In this document: piece after piece, positions 6,798-13,868 of the stretch
Position numbering within the stretch: position 1 is the first letter of the stretch
Layout of the letters: each line of letters opens with the position of its first letter
Assembly: GCA_964580465.1 (NCBI GenBank)
Contig: CAZOKJ010000049.1
Span: 1 to 13,868 of the forward strand
DNA: 13,868 nt
DNA from: Taishania sp964580465
GTDB taxonomy: Bacteria; Bacteroidota; Bacteroidia; Flavobacteriales_D; Crocinitomicaceae
Reading direction: 5' to 3'
The notes under the pieces: model-generated
The model's database searches: none
The model's input: the letters and a program-made list of their open reading frames with translations, nothing else
Told to the model about the DNA's origin: nothing
Made by a program: the position numbers and the translations under genes

Positions 6798-7733
6798 ATG
6801 AAAACTTTTCTTTACTTAGTATTCATTGCTGCGTTTGCAACCTTGACATCTTGTAAAAAAGACGAGAAACGCAAGGAAAATGCTGAACGCATGCAAGATT
6901 TTATTATTGAACTTTCAACTTATGCTAAAGGTTTTAACTCATCGTTTGCTATCATTCCACAAAATGGAATTCAACTATCCTATTACCAAGCGGAACCAGA
7001 AAATCCGCTTCGTCAAGATTACATGGACGCCATTGATGGCTATGGCATGGAGGGATTGTTTTACAATGGAAAATACAACCCGGATACGTATCGCATCAAC
7101 ATGGTGACAGATTTGCATCAGTACAAACCCATGTTTTTAGCTGATTACACCAAAGATAATAGCAAGATTCAACACATGTATGATTTGTGTGCTGAGTATC
7201 AATTGCGCGCATTTCCACGCACAAAAGACAATTTTCACTACACAGATATTCCTTCAATTGTGCCCGGTGAAAATGCTAATGATGTACTTAATTTAGCTGA
7301 CTCAAAAAACTATTTATACCTCATTAATTCAGATAAATACAGCACAAAAGAACAATTCATAGCTGCCATTCAAGCAACTAATTTTGATGTTGTGTTTATT
7401 GATTGCTTTTTCAATGAAGAAGCCTTTACAAGTAGCGAAGTAAACAGCCTAAAAACCAAAGCAAATGGTGGAAAACGCCAAGTAATTTGCTACATGAACA
7501 TTGGTTCAGCTGAAAAATTCCGTTATTATTGGCAATCAGGGTGGAGGTTACATCAGCCCAAGTGGTTAAAAAAGAAATACCCAGGCTATAGTGATGAGGT
7601 TTACGTAGAGTATTGGAACGAAGCGTGGAAATCAATCATTTTTGGTAACGATTCTTCCTATTTGAAAAAAATTATCGATGCGCAATTTGATGGTGTTTAT
7701 TTAGACAATGTGGAAGCATATTATTATCTTTAG
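6798..7733 (+). CDS. TM1410/GH114-like lipoprotein with permuted domain order
   Basis: The 311-residue product begins with a lipoprotein signal (lipobox LTSC, Cys19), so anchoring to a membrane with a periplasmic or surface location is expected. The start is the ATG at 6798, one codon after an in-frame GTG. The remainder matches the MJ1477/TM1410 family of putative glycoside hydrolases, related to GH114 endo-alpha-1,4-polygalactosaminidases. Residues about 30-145 hold FIIELSTYAK, FAIIPQNG (PQNG 54-57), DAIDGYGMEGLFY and MFLADY. Residues about 165-311 hold LYLIN, FDVVFIDCFF (Asp202), GKRQVICYMNIGSAEKFRYYW (Glu239), VEYWNEAW and FDGVYLDNVEAYYY (Asp303). In the usual family order the second set comes first, so the barrel is circularly permuted. 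The first Glu of IGEAE is Ser here. Activity on a substrate is inference. The next gene starts 3 nt after the stop. Confidence 0.8.
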   Translation: MKTFLYLVFIAAFATLTSCKKDEKRKENAERMQDFIIELSTYAKGFNSSFAIIPQNGIQLSYYQAEPENPLRQDYMDAIDGYGMEGLFYNGKYNPDTYRINMVTDLHQYKPMFLADYTKDNSKIQHMYDLCAEYQLRAFPRTKDNFHYTDIPSIVPGENANDVLNLADSKNYLYLINSDKYSTKEQFIAAIQATNFDVVFIDCFFNEEAFTSSEVNSLKTKANGGKRQVICYMNIGSAEKFRYYWQSGWRLHQPKWLKKKYPGYSDEVYVEYWNEAWKSIIFGNDSSYLKKIIDAQFDGVYLDNVEAYYYL

Positions 7734-7736
7734 TCC

Positions 7737-8258
7737 ATGACTAATAAACTATCTGATTTTTTTTACCGCAAATCCAACAAATTAACGTTACTCATTGTTT
7801 GCATCATCTATGCAGGATTTATGCTGTGGTCAGGTGTTTTTTCATCATCTGTCACCATCAAACCCTTTGATTTAACCTTTGGTTATGACAGTAATTTTGT
7901 GCATACGTTTTTAGGTAATCTATCCAAAGAACAACGTCAAGAATACATCCGTTTTCTCCTCGTGTTTGACACTTTATACCCTTTAGTATATGGCACGTTT
8001 CTCACCCTATTGATGTCCTATTTTGGTCGAACAAGCTTACTTAAAAAATGGAATTTAATTCCCTATATTAGCGTTTTCTTTGATTATTTAGAAAACTGCT
8101 GCAACATTATGCTCACAAGTAGCTATCCCAACTTTAGTGAAACCACGGTTATTTTTGGCAGCACTTTTACCATTTTAAAATGGGTTTACGTCATTATCTC
8201 CTTTGTAATAATTACGTTGCTACTAATACGTCATATTAAAAAGACGATGATTGATTAA
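7737..8258 (+). CDS. Four-helix integral membrane protein, function unknown
   Basis: The 173-residue protein has four likely membrane helices at about residues 14-35, 72-95, 106-128 and 138-163. The first extracytoplasmic part carries FDLTFGYD (44-51). Distinct motifs are FDTLYPLVYG (77-86) at the second helix, and VFFDYLENCCNIML (113-126) at the third, where the charged DYLEN inside a hydrophobic segment suggests a functional polar site. I do not recognise a named family; similar hypothetical membrane proteins with a 'YPL.Y...D..EN' pattern are remembered only vaguely. The gene begins 3 nt after the lipoprotein stop, so the two are very likely co-transcribed, possibly from the metG promoter. 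It ends 4 nt from the convergent hsdR stop with no strong terminator between. Confidence 0.7.
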   Translation: MTNKLSDFFYRKSNKLTLLIVCIIYAGFMLWSGVFSSSVTIKPFDLTFGYDSNFVHTFLGNLSKEQRQEYIRFLLVFDTLYPLVYGTFLTLLMSYFGRTSLLKKWNLIPYISVFFDYLENCCNIMLTSSYPNFSETTVIFGSTFTILKWVYVIISFVIITLLLIRHIKKTMID

Positions 8259-8262
8259 GGGA

Positions 8263-11200
8263 TTATTTTGATAATCGATAATACACTTTCTTCAATAAAT
8301 AATCCATTACCAATCCATTAAACTCTTTATCATCCATCATTTTGGCAAAAATCTCTTGATTTTGGTCCATTCGGCTGATAAACTTATCCATCGCTGTTTC
8401 ACTAAAACCAAATTTAAAGTTTTCAATCGTATTGGATTGTGCTTGTGCTGCTAAACGTTCGTCTGCAACCATATCCTCTTCTATTTGGTCGAAAAGCAAT
8501 TTATCTGCTACGGTAAATTCAGTTCCAAAGCGTTTGTTGATAACCATTATAATTTCTGATAAAGCTGCTTTTTCTTCTTTATTCATACGAATACCTGCTT
8601 CTCCTCCATTATCTAAACCATACGCACCTTGAGGTTCTAACAATATGTTTTGGTCTGCTATTTTTTGCAAACGGTAATACTCCAATGAAACTTCATCACC
8701 TAATTGGTAACGCTCTGTTTGATTTTTGCGTGGTAATTTCTTCCAAAGGAAACGACCATAGGTATATAATTTCTCTAATTCCACATCTGAAAATGGCATA
8801 ATTTGCGTGAGAAATGAGTACGTACGCACAAAAGTTTGCAAGGTATGTTTGAAATTTTCTTGCGATAACTCATGAACAATGTCTCCTTGCGTGTTTTCCT
8901 CTGGAAGAGTTCTGTATCTATCTACTGCTGGATCAATATATGCGTTTAGTTTTGCTTGGTCTTTTGAGTTGATTAAAGCCGTAGATTTAAAGAAGATAGA
9001 ACAAAAATTATCTACTTCTGATTGCCAAATAACCTGCGCTTTTTCTATTTCGTGTTTTAAATCGTACAAATGGTTGGGGTCTGAAACGCTCTCAACAGTT
9101 GTTAACTCGTAATACGGTTGGAAAGAGTTTAAAATATCTTCTGCTTCATTCGTAAAATCTAATACAAAAGTATCTTCTTTGCCTGCACAAGTTCTATTTA
9201 AACGAGAAAGTGTTTGTACGCACTTTACTCCCGACAATTTTTTATCAACATACATCGTATGCAATAAAGGTTGGTCAAATCCTGTTTGATATTTATCCGC
9301 TACTAAAAGCAATTGGTATTCATCAGAAGCAAATCGTTTTGGCAATTCCTTTTCTTTAAATCCATTTAATTCAACTTCTGTTACACCTTCTGGATAAGTG
9401 TCATAGATTACTTTTCCTGAGAAAGCAACCAAGGTTTTGATGTCTGAATAGCCTTTCTCGGCAATGTATTTATCAAATTCTTCCTTGTAGCGCACTGCGT
9501 GTAAACGTGAGGAAGTAACAACCATTGCTTTGGCTTGACCTCCAATCTTTTTTGAAACAACTTGTCTAAAATGTTCCACCATAACTTCGGTTTTCTGTGC
9601 TAAATTATGCGGATGCAACGACATAAAACGCCCAATAGCTCTAGATGCTGCCTTTTTATTGACTTCTGGGTCGTCTTCAATTTCCTTTGAAAGCTTGTAA
9701 AAAGCCTTGTAGGTAGTGTAATTTTTCAATACATCATGGATAAAGCCTTCTTCAATGGCTTGTCGCATGGAATATAAATGAAATGGTTTTGGAATCCCTT
9801 GTTTGTCAGGCGTTCCAAAAACTTCAACTGTTTTACTTTTTGGAGTAGCCGTGAACGCAAAAAAGCTCAAATTTGCTTGTTTACCTCTTGCTTCCATCGA
9901 CTTTCTGATTTGGTCTTCTGCATCTTCATCTAAACCAGAATCGAATTCTTGTGCTTCTGCTTCTTCCAATGATTTTGCCGAAAGCACTTCTTTCATCATT
10001 TTGCTGGCTTCACCACCTTGCGAGCTGTGCGCTTCATCAATGATAACCGCATAATTTCGAGACGGTAATTCCTCCACTTTTTCTAGAATATACGGAAACT
10101 TTTGAAGAGTGGTAATGATGATATTTGTTCCAGCACTAACGGCGTCTGCTAATTGTTGTGAATTTTTGTCGATTTTTTGAACAACTCCTTCTTTGTGCTC
10201 AAATTGGTAAATTGTATTTTGCAATTGGCTGTCTAACACCTTTCTATCGGTAATTACAATGACAGAATCGAAAACACGTTTATTGTTTTTATCGTGCAAA
10301 CTCGACAAACGATACGATAACCAAGCAATGGAATTTGATTTACCCGAACCTGCTGAATGTTGAATCAAATAGTTATTTCCGGCTCCGTTATTGCGTGCAT
10401 GTTGTGTTAATTGGCGAACGACTTCTAATTGGTGAAAACGTGGAAAAATCAAAGTTTCTTTCTTCTTTTTGACCCCATTTACCTCAAATTCTTGCACGTT
10501 CAAATGCAAAAAGCGACCAATAATATCCAACATACTGTCTTTTGTCCAAACGTATTCCCATAAATAGGAAGTTCGATAGCCTTTATCGTTAGGAGGATTA
10601 CCAGCCCCGTTTTGATAGCCCAAATTAAAAGGCAAATAACGGGTGTTTTTCCCTTCTAACTTAGTTGTCATATAGCATTCGTCTGTATCAACTGCGAAGT
10701 GTACCAATGCTCGTTTTTTAAATTGGAAAATAGGTTCCGATGGTTCTCTATCGAAGACATATTGTTTTTGTGCATTGTGTACATTTTGCCCCGAAAACTG
10801 ATTTTTCAATTCAATCGTTGCGATAGGAATACCATTTAATGCCAATACTAAATCCAAAGAGTTTTGTCCTTTACGTTCGTAAAACACTTGACGTGTTACA
10901 CTTAGGTGATTTTTTTGGTATAGTAATTCAGATTCAGGGTTAAGTGAACTTTCAGGTCTGAAAAAAGCCATTTTAAATTTAACGCCATAATCTGTAAAAC
11001 CATTGCGCAATACGTCTAATGAACCTCTTAAATCAATTTCTCGAATTAAGCGTTGCACCACCTTTGTTTCTACATCTGATTTGTGTATTTCTTCGATTTT
11101 TTTCCAAGCTATTTGCTGAGAATCTTTTAAAAATTGCACAATATAAGCAGGAAACAAACCTAGGTTTGCATCAAATTCTTTCGAATTTCCTTGTACATAA

Positions 11201-11271
11201 CCACCATTCTCTATCAAATTAGTAGCGATGGCTTCTTCAAATGTATATTCTGTATGTATTGCTTTTGTCAT
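8263..11271 (-). CDS. hsdR: Type I restriction enzyme, R (motor/nuclease) subunit
   Basis: HsdR is the ATP-dependent DNA translocase and nuclease that, with HsdM and HsdS, cuts unmodified DNA. The 1002-residue length is typical. The N-terminal nuclease domain shows the PD-(D/E)xK pattern: SLDLVLALNG with Asp140, then IELKN with Glu154 and Lys156. Superfamily 2 helicase motifs follow in order: Walker A SAGSGKS (306-312), VIVITDRKVLDSQL (337-350), IIDEAHSSQ with DEAH at 412-415, FAFTATP (TATP at 474-477), VADKYQTGFDQP (657-668) and motif VI QTLSRLNRT (686-694). The rest is the helical C-terminal region thought to bind the methylase core. All key residues are present, so it looks active. The ATG at 11271 lies 2 nt after the AlbA_2 stop, making it the last gene of the minus-strand operon. 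No strong terminator is visible downstream. Confidence 0.96.
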   Translation of the reverse strand: MTKAIHTEYTFEEAIATNLIENGGYVQGNSKEFDANLGLFPAYIVQFLKDSQQIAWKKIEEIHKSDVETKVVQRLIREIDLRGSLDVLRNGFTDYGVKFKMAFFRPESSLNPESELLYQKNHLSVTRQVFYERKGQNSLDLVLALNGIPIATIELKNQFSGQNVHNAQKQYVFDREPSEPIFQFKKRALVHFAVDTDECYMTTKLEGKNTRYLPFNLGYQNGAGNPPNDKGYRTSYLWEYVWTKDSMLDIIGRFLHLNVQEFEVNGVKKKKETLIFPRFHQLEVVRQLTQHARNNGAGNNYLIQHSAGSGKSNSIAWLSYRLSSLHDKNNKRVFDSVIVITDRKVLDSQLQNTIYQFEHKEGVVQKIDKNSQQLADAVSAGTNIIITTLQKFPYILEKVEELPSRNYAVIIDEAHSSQGGEASKMMKEVLSAKSLEEAEAQEFDSGLDEDAEDQIRKSMEARGKQANLSFFAFTATPKSKTVEVFGTPDKQGIPKPFHLYSMRQAIEEGFIHDVLKNYTTYKAFYKLSKEIEDDPEVNKKAASRAIGRFMSLHPHNLAQKTEVMVEHFRQVVSKKIGGQAKAMVVTSSRLHAVRYKEEFDKYIAEKGYSDIKTLVAFSGKVIYDTYPEGVTEVELNGFKEKELPKRFASDEYQLLLVADKYQTGFDQPLLHTMYVDKKLSGVKCVQTLSRLNRTCAGKEDTFVLDFTNEAEDILNSFQPYYELTTVESVSDPNHLYDLKHEIEKAQVIWQSEVDNFCSIFFKSTALINSKDQAKLNAYIDPAVDRYRTLPEENTQGDIVHELSQENFKHTLQTFVRTYSFLTQIMPFSDVELEKLYTYGRFLWKKLPRKNQTERYQLGDEVSLEYYRLQKIADQNILLEPQGAYGLDNGGEAGIRMNKEEKAALSEIIMVINKRFGTEFTVADKLLFDQIEEDMVADERLAAQAQSNTIENFKFGFSETAMDKFISRMDQNQEIFAKMMDDKEFNGLVMDYLLKKVYYRLSK

Positions 11272-11273
11272 AG

Positions 11274-13010
11274 TTATTTTTTAATCAGTTCTTCACGGAT
11301 ATATACTACCACTTGACCTCGTTCTGTCGTAAAATATTTTTGATATCTGCTCGTAGGTTTATTAGGTATTGTTCTTCTTATAAAACCTTTGTTTAACAAT
11401 GGTTCTATATGATTTTTAAAGTTATCAGTATGTGTTTTTAAGCCTAGAGCTTCTTTCTGTAATTCTTTGTTTGATTTTGGCGACTGAGCAAATTTTAATA
11501 TTGCTAATTGGTCATCAGTAATTGCCAGAGCAGACTCTTTATATTTAGCAATTAACTTCTCGCTTGGTTCACTTTTCTCAAAAACCTTTTTGAGGTGCTC
11601 TAGTAATGCATTTGAACGAATAATAAAAGTTGTTTTGTCTTGGTCGGTGTCTTGGTCGGTGAATGTATTTTCTTCTTCTACAATAACATTACTTAAATCA
11701 TTTATTTTATTGATAATAAGATCATTAACAACATCTTCGTCTTGGTCGGCGTCTTGGTCGGAGAATGCGGAATGTATCAGAATTTCGACAATAAAATGTG
11801 TTCGTTCAGGCTCATTCGTATCGAAAATTGGAGAAGGAGAACCATTATTGACAAGTGAGTTGACAATGGTTGGAATTCCAGTACCTCTACCTTCTGTTAA
11901 TTTTAGTTCTTTTAAAAATTCTCCTATTCTTCGGTTTCTATATCTTCTAGCTCGGACTCTTCCTGCATTAAAATCAGCTTGTCTTAAAGATGGATCAACA
12001 CCATTGTAACTAATAATTTCGATTGATGTGGGAAGAATTCTTATTTCAATTGGGTCTTGTAATTCATAATTTCGATGAAAAACAGCATTTGCTAACGCTT
12101 CTTCTATGGCACTATAAGGATAATTTTCAAAGCGGTCTGCCTTCTCACGCTCTGCATGTTTTATGACTTTAGTCTTAATGATGTTCGTTTTTATATATGC
12201 TAACACATCCATTAATTGTTGTTGAATAGTACCAACAAACTGCTTTTCAGTAAAGGGATTTGCCAAGCCATTCGGGAACTCAACCAATTCAATGACTGCT
12301 CCCTTAAAATATTCTTGCGTTTTTCTAGAAAACATTAATAAACCAACATTTTTCGGAAACAAGTGCTCATTTGCCCCTTGAGATAAATTCATCTTTTCGG
12401 CAAGTTCCTCAACAGTCATATCTACACTTTCTCCATAAAGTTTACTATTTGTTTCCTGAAGATGCTCACGCATCAAGGTTCTGCTTAAATCTGTTACTGA
12501 AGCATGCGTGTTTACTCTATCATCAAATGGGATTTTTGCAGTTAGCTGAATGAGTTCCATCGTTTGTTCTTCATTTGGCACGATGCTATTTGAACGAAAA
12601 CGAATGCGATAATTATACGTCTTATGTCTTGATGTAACATCATCAGGAACCTTGTAAGGCCTATTTGCTCCTGCTGGACACCAAATAACCAACACATGTT
12701 TTCCATCTATATATTCAAGCGATAAACGAGGGAAATAAGATGGTTGAATCAAATTACAGAGTTGAATTAATTCTTTTTCAACATGCTCCAAATTACTAGG
12801 ATTAAATCCTTCAACAGGGCGAATTGGTCTGCCATCAACTTCTTCAACGCCAACTATGATGTAACCACTTCCTTCGTTTTCAAAGTCATTGGCAAACGCA
12901 CACACAGTACGCATAATAGCAGTAGGATTCCAGCTTTTTTTGAACTCCATACGTGTTCCTTCAACAACAGAACCCGAAAGCAAATCTTGTATGTTAATCA
13001 ATATGCTCAT
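11274..13010 (-). CDS. AlbA_2 (Schlafen-like) domain and RecG-type ATPase-like protein in RM operon
   Basis: The 578-residue protein has an N-terminal AlbA_2 domain (about 15-140): EGTRMEFKKSW, CAFANDFENEGSGYIIVGVEE and DGRP. This fold is shared with Schlafen proteins and is linked to nucleic acid binding or RNA cleavage. A GHKL/HATPase_c_4-like region, as in proteins annotated 'ATP-dependent DNA helicase RecG-related', spans about 297-410, with YSAIEEALANAVFHRNY (Glu303/Glu304, Asn308), ISYNGVDP and the glycine-rich EGRGTGIP. A linker (about 411-465) holds two DQDxDQD blocks. A C-terminal winged-helix-like part covers about 498-560 (ITDDQLAILKFAQSPKSNKEL). It is often called a transcriptional regulator, but its role here is unknown. 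Lying 6 nt downstream of a 37-codon ORF and 2 nt upstream of hsdR, it is co-transcribed with the restriction genes, suggesting a defence accessory or regulator. Confidence 0.85.
   Translation of the reverse strand: MSILINIQDLLSGSVVEGTRMEFKKSWNPTAIMRTVCAFANDFENEGSGYIIVGVEEVDGRPIRPVEGFNPSNLEHVEKELIQLCNLIQPSYFPRLSLEYIDGKHVLVIWCPAGANRPYKVPDDVTSRHKTYNYRIRFRSNSIVPNEEQTMELIQLTAKIPFDDRVNTHASVTDLSRTLMREHLQETNSKLYGESVDMTVEELAEKMNLSQGANEHLFPKNVGLLMFSRKTQEYFKGAVIELVEFPNGLANPFTEKQFVGTIQQQLMDVLAYIKTNIIKTKVIKHAEREKADRFENYPYSAIEEALANAVFHRNYELQDPIEIRILPTSIEIISYNGVDPSLRQADFNAGRVRARRYRNRRIGEFLKELKLTEGRGTGIPTIVNSLVNNGSPSPIFDTNEPERTHFIVEILIHSAFSDQDADQDEDVVNDLIINKINDLSNVIVEEENTFTDQDTDQDKTTFIIRSNALLEHLKKVFEKSEPSEKLIAKYKESALAITDDQLAILKFAQSPKSNKELQKEALGLKTHTDNFKNHIEPLLNKGFIRRTIPNKPTSRYQKYFTTERGQVVVYIREELIKK
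11638..11767 (-). repeat. Paired 28-nt repeat encoding DQDxDQD blocks
   Basis: Two near-identical 28-nt units lie at 11638-11665 and 11740-11767, differing at two positions. Each itself contains two copies of tcttggtcgg on the plus strand. They are 102 nt (34 codons) apart, so both keep the AlbA_2 frame and encode FTDQDTDQDK and FSDQDADQDE in the linker between the ATPase-like and winged-helix regions. The repeats could allow in-frame gain or loss of linker length. Confidence 0.8.
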
Positions 13011-13016
13011 TCTCTT

Positions 13017-13130
13017 TTACAGCATTTTTCCTAATTGTTCATAAACAGCACTATTCGTCAGCAAGTTAGCTAAAATAGACAAATTATTTAATTTATCCTC
13101 AATGGCTTGTATTGCTTTTGATGTTTCCAT
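13017..13130 (-). CDS. 37-residue small protein between hsdS and the AlbA_2 gene
   Basis: The minus strand reads from ATG (13128-13130) to TAA (13017-13019): METSKAIQAIEDKLNNLS, then ILANLLTNSAVYEQLGKML. It was below the length used for longer ORFs. The sequence looks protein-like rather than random: it is helical and amphipathic, with leucine/isoleucine spaced as in a coiled coil or docking helix (I7, I10, L14, L17, I19, L20, L23, L24, L33, L37). It starts 21 nt after the hsdS stop, and its stop is 6 nt before the AlbA_2 ATG, so it fills the gap tightly and keeps the operon compact. I know no family for it. Possibilities include an antitoxin- or regulator-like partner of the AlbA_2 protein, a cofactor of HsdS, or a detached HsdS tail. 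It lacks a Shine-Dalgarno sequence, as do its neighbours. Confidence 0.6.
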   Translation of the reverse strand: METSKAIQAIEDKLNNLSILANLLTNSAVYEQLGKML

Positions 13131-13151
13131 ACTTAATTCAATTTTTCATTT

Positions 13152-13868
13152 CTAATCTTGTATCGAGCTTGTTGAAACATCCACTTTTCCTGTTACCACC
13201 TCGCTTATCAAAGCTGTTTTGTATTCTTTGAGAAGGTCGATTTCTTGATTATAAATTAAAACCAAGTTATCAATTCTGTCATTTTCTTCATTAATATGCT
13301 GAATAATTATGTTTTGTGCATTAATTACAGGAAAAGCAATCATAAAATTTTGAAACATAGGTCTTCTTAGTGAATCAACAGTTGATTTGGCTGATAATTT
13401 CATTACTTCTTTAATAAAATTATCTTTCAAGTAATAAAAAAGAAATTTACCTTCAATATCTTTAAAGTCACTCATTCTATAGACTCTTTGATGATAATCA
13501 AATTTACCATTAACATAATGCCAAACTTTACAAACACCAACTCCATCTCCAGCAGTTAATATAGCCTCACCATCAAATGAATAAGTTGATATTCTTTCAA
13601 CTATTTGAGATCTAACGTAAAATGGGTATTCACCATCGTCTTCTCTGTTTTCAGTATCTTTAGAGCCTGTTCCAATATCACAGAGATATCTCATTCTCTT
13701 CACCTCCCACTCTTCCGGAATTTCTCCCAGCCATTCGATTCCAGAATTTTTTGTTTTTTCGGGTTTAGTCCATTCTTTTCCGTTCCACACTTTTTTGCCC
13801 GTAACCAATTCATTGATAATGGCGGTGCGCTCTTCTTCTAACAAGGATATTAACTGCTCTTTTTGAGC
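13152..13868 (-). CDS. hsdS: Type I restriction enzyme specificity subunit, C-terminal part (5' end off window)
   Basis: HsdS recognises the target sequence and positions HsdM and HsdR. The visible part is 238 codons, with the frame open to the window edge (AQKEQLISLLEEER). The TTG at 13842-13844 is therefore not a start. The order is a central conserved helix (QLISLLEEERTAIINELVTG), the linker SGIEWLGEIPEEWEVKR that typically opens a target recognition domain, the second recognition domain (about MRYLCDIGTGSKD through FQNFMIAFPV), and the distal conserved helix (NEENDRIDNLVLIYNQEIDL, then LLKEYKTALISEVVTGKVDV). The first recognition domain and likely hsdM lie to the right. The recognition domain is visibly more A/T-rich than the segments around it, as expected for interchangeable domains. 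The stop is 21 nt before the 37-codon ORF. The recognised sequence cannot be read from this. Confidence 0.93.
   Translation of the reverse strand, partial: AQKEQLISLLEEERTAIINELVTGKKVWNGKEWTKPEKTKNSGIEWLGEIPEEWEVKRMRYLCDIGTGSKDTENREDDGEYPFYVRSQIVERISTYSFDGEAILTAGDGVGVCKVWHYVNGKFDYHQRVYRMSDFKDIEGKFLFYYLKDNFIKEVMKLSAKSTVDSLRRPMFQNFMIAFPVINAQNIIIQHINEENDRIDNLVLIYNQEIDLLKEYKTALISEVVTGKVDVSTSSIQD

Noticed and set aside
6798..7733. C-terminal truncation of the TM1410-like protein
   Set aside because: The part that seems missing after YLDNVEAYYY is present at the N-terminus, so the domain is permuted rather than cut short.
8261..8276. Hairpin GATTAT-TTTG-ATAATC at the convergent junction with hsdR
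   Set aside because: The stem is 6 bp and nearly all A/T, overlaps the hsdR stop, and lacks a following T run. It is too weak to call a terminator.
11590..12009. 139-codon open frame on the plus strand
   Set aside because: It lies wholly antisense to the AlbA_2 gene and reads Ser/Leu-rich sequence mirroring the opposite strand's codons; it has no domain pattern.

Overview
The window looks like a chromosomal segment of a low-GC member of the Bacteroidota, probably order Flavobacteriales. The evidence is gene content (secreted proteins and lipoproteins with Bacteroidota-style leaders, a MetRS with a C-terminal tRNA-binding domain, a permuted TM1410-type lipoprotein), the near absence of Shine-Dalgarno sequences, and upstream boxes close to the Bacteroidota sigma consensus (TTTG, about 19-22 nt, TAnnTTTG). 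The species cannot be named from the sequence alone.

Layout. (1) 1-183: decayed C-terminal end of a tyrosine recombinase on the minus strand, with a frameshift and a lost catalytic Arg. (2) 277-909: secreted protein of unknown function. (3) 1015-3455: overlapping pair encoding a Wzz-like chain-length regulator and an O-antigen ligase/polymerase-type membrane protein. (4) 3502-4569 (minus): two-domain VOC (glyoxalase/dioxygenase fold) protein, convergent with the polysaccharide pair across a shared hairpin terminator. (5) 4709-8258: metG, then a TM1410/GH114-like lipoprotein and a small four-helix membrane protein, all on the plus strand with short gaps. (6) 8263-13868 (minus): a type I restriction-modification operon, read right to left as hsdS (its 5' end is outside the window), an unlisted 37-codon ORF, an AlbA_2/Schlafen-like ATPase-type protein, and hsdR. 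Spacings are 21, 6 and 2 nt, so co-transcription is very likely. hsdM is not in the window and would be expected just beyond the right edge.

How the genes work together. Wzz and the Wzy/WaaL-like protein would control polymerisation or ligation and length of a surface polysaccharide. metG is housekeeping. HsdS and HsdR would form a restriction complex with an off-window HsdM. The AlbA_2 protein and the 37-residue peptide sit inside this operon as accessory genes of unknown function.

The most interesting parts are the compact hsdS / 37-aa ORF / AlbA_2 / hsdR arrangement, the circularly permuted order of the TM1410-like domain, and the recombinase relic. No RNA gene, CRISPR array, insertion sequence or intact mobile element was seen.
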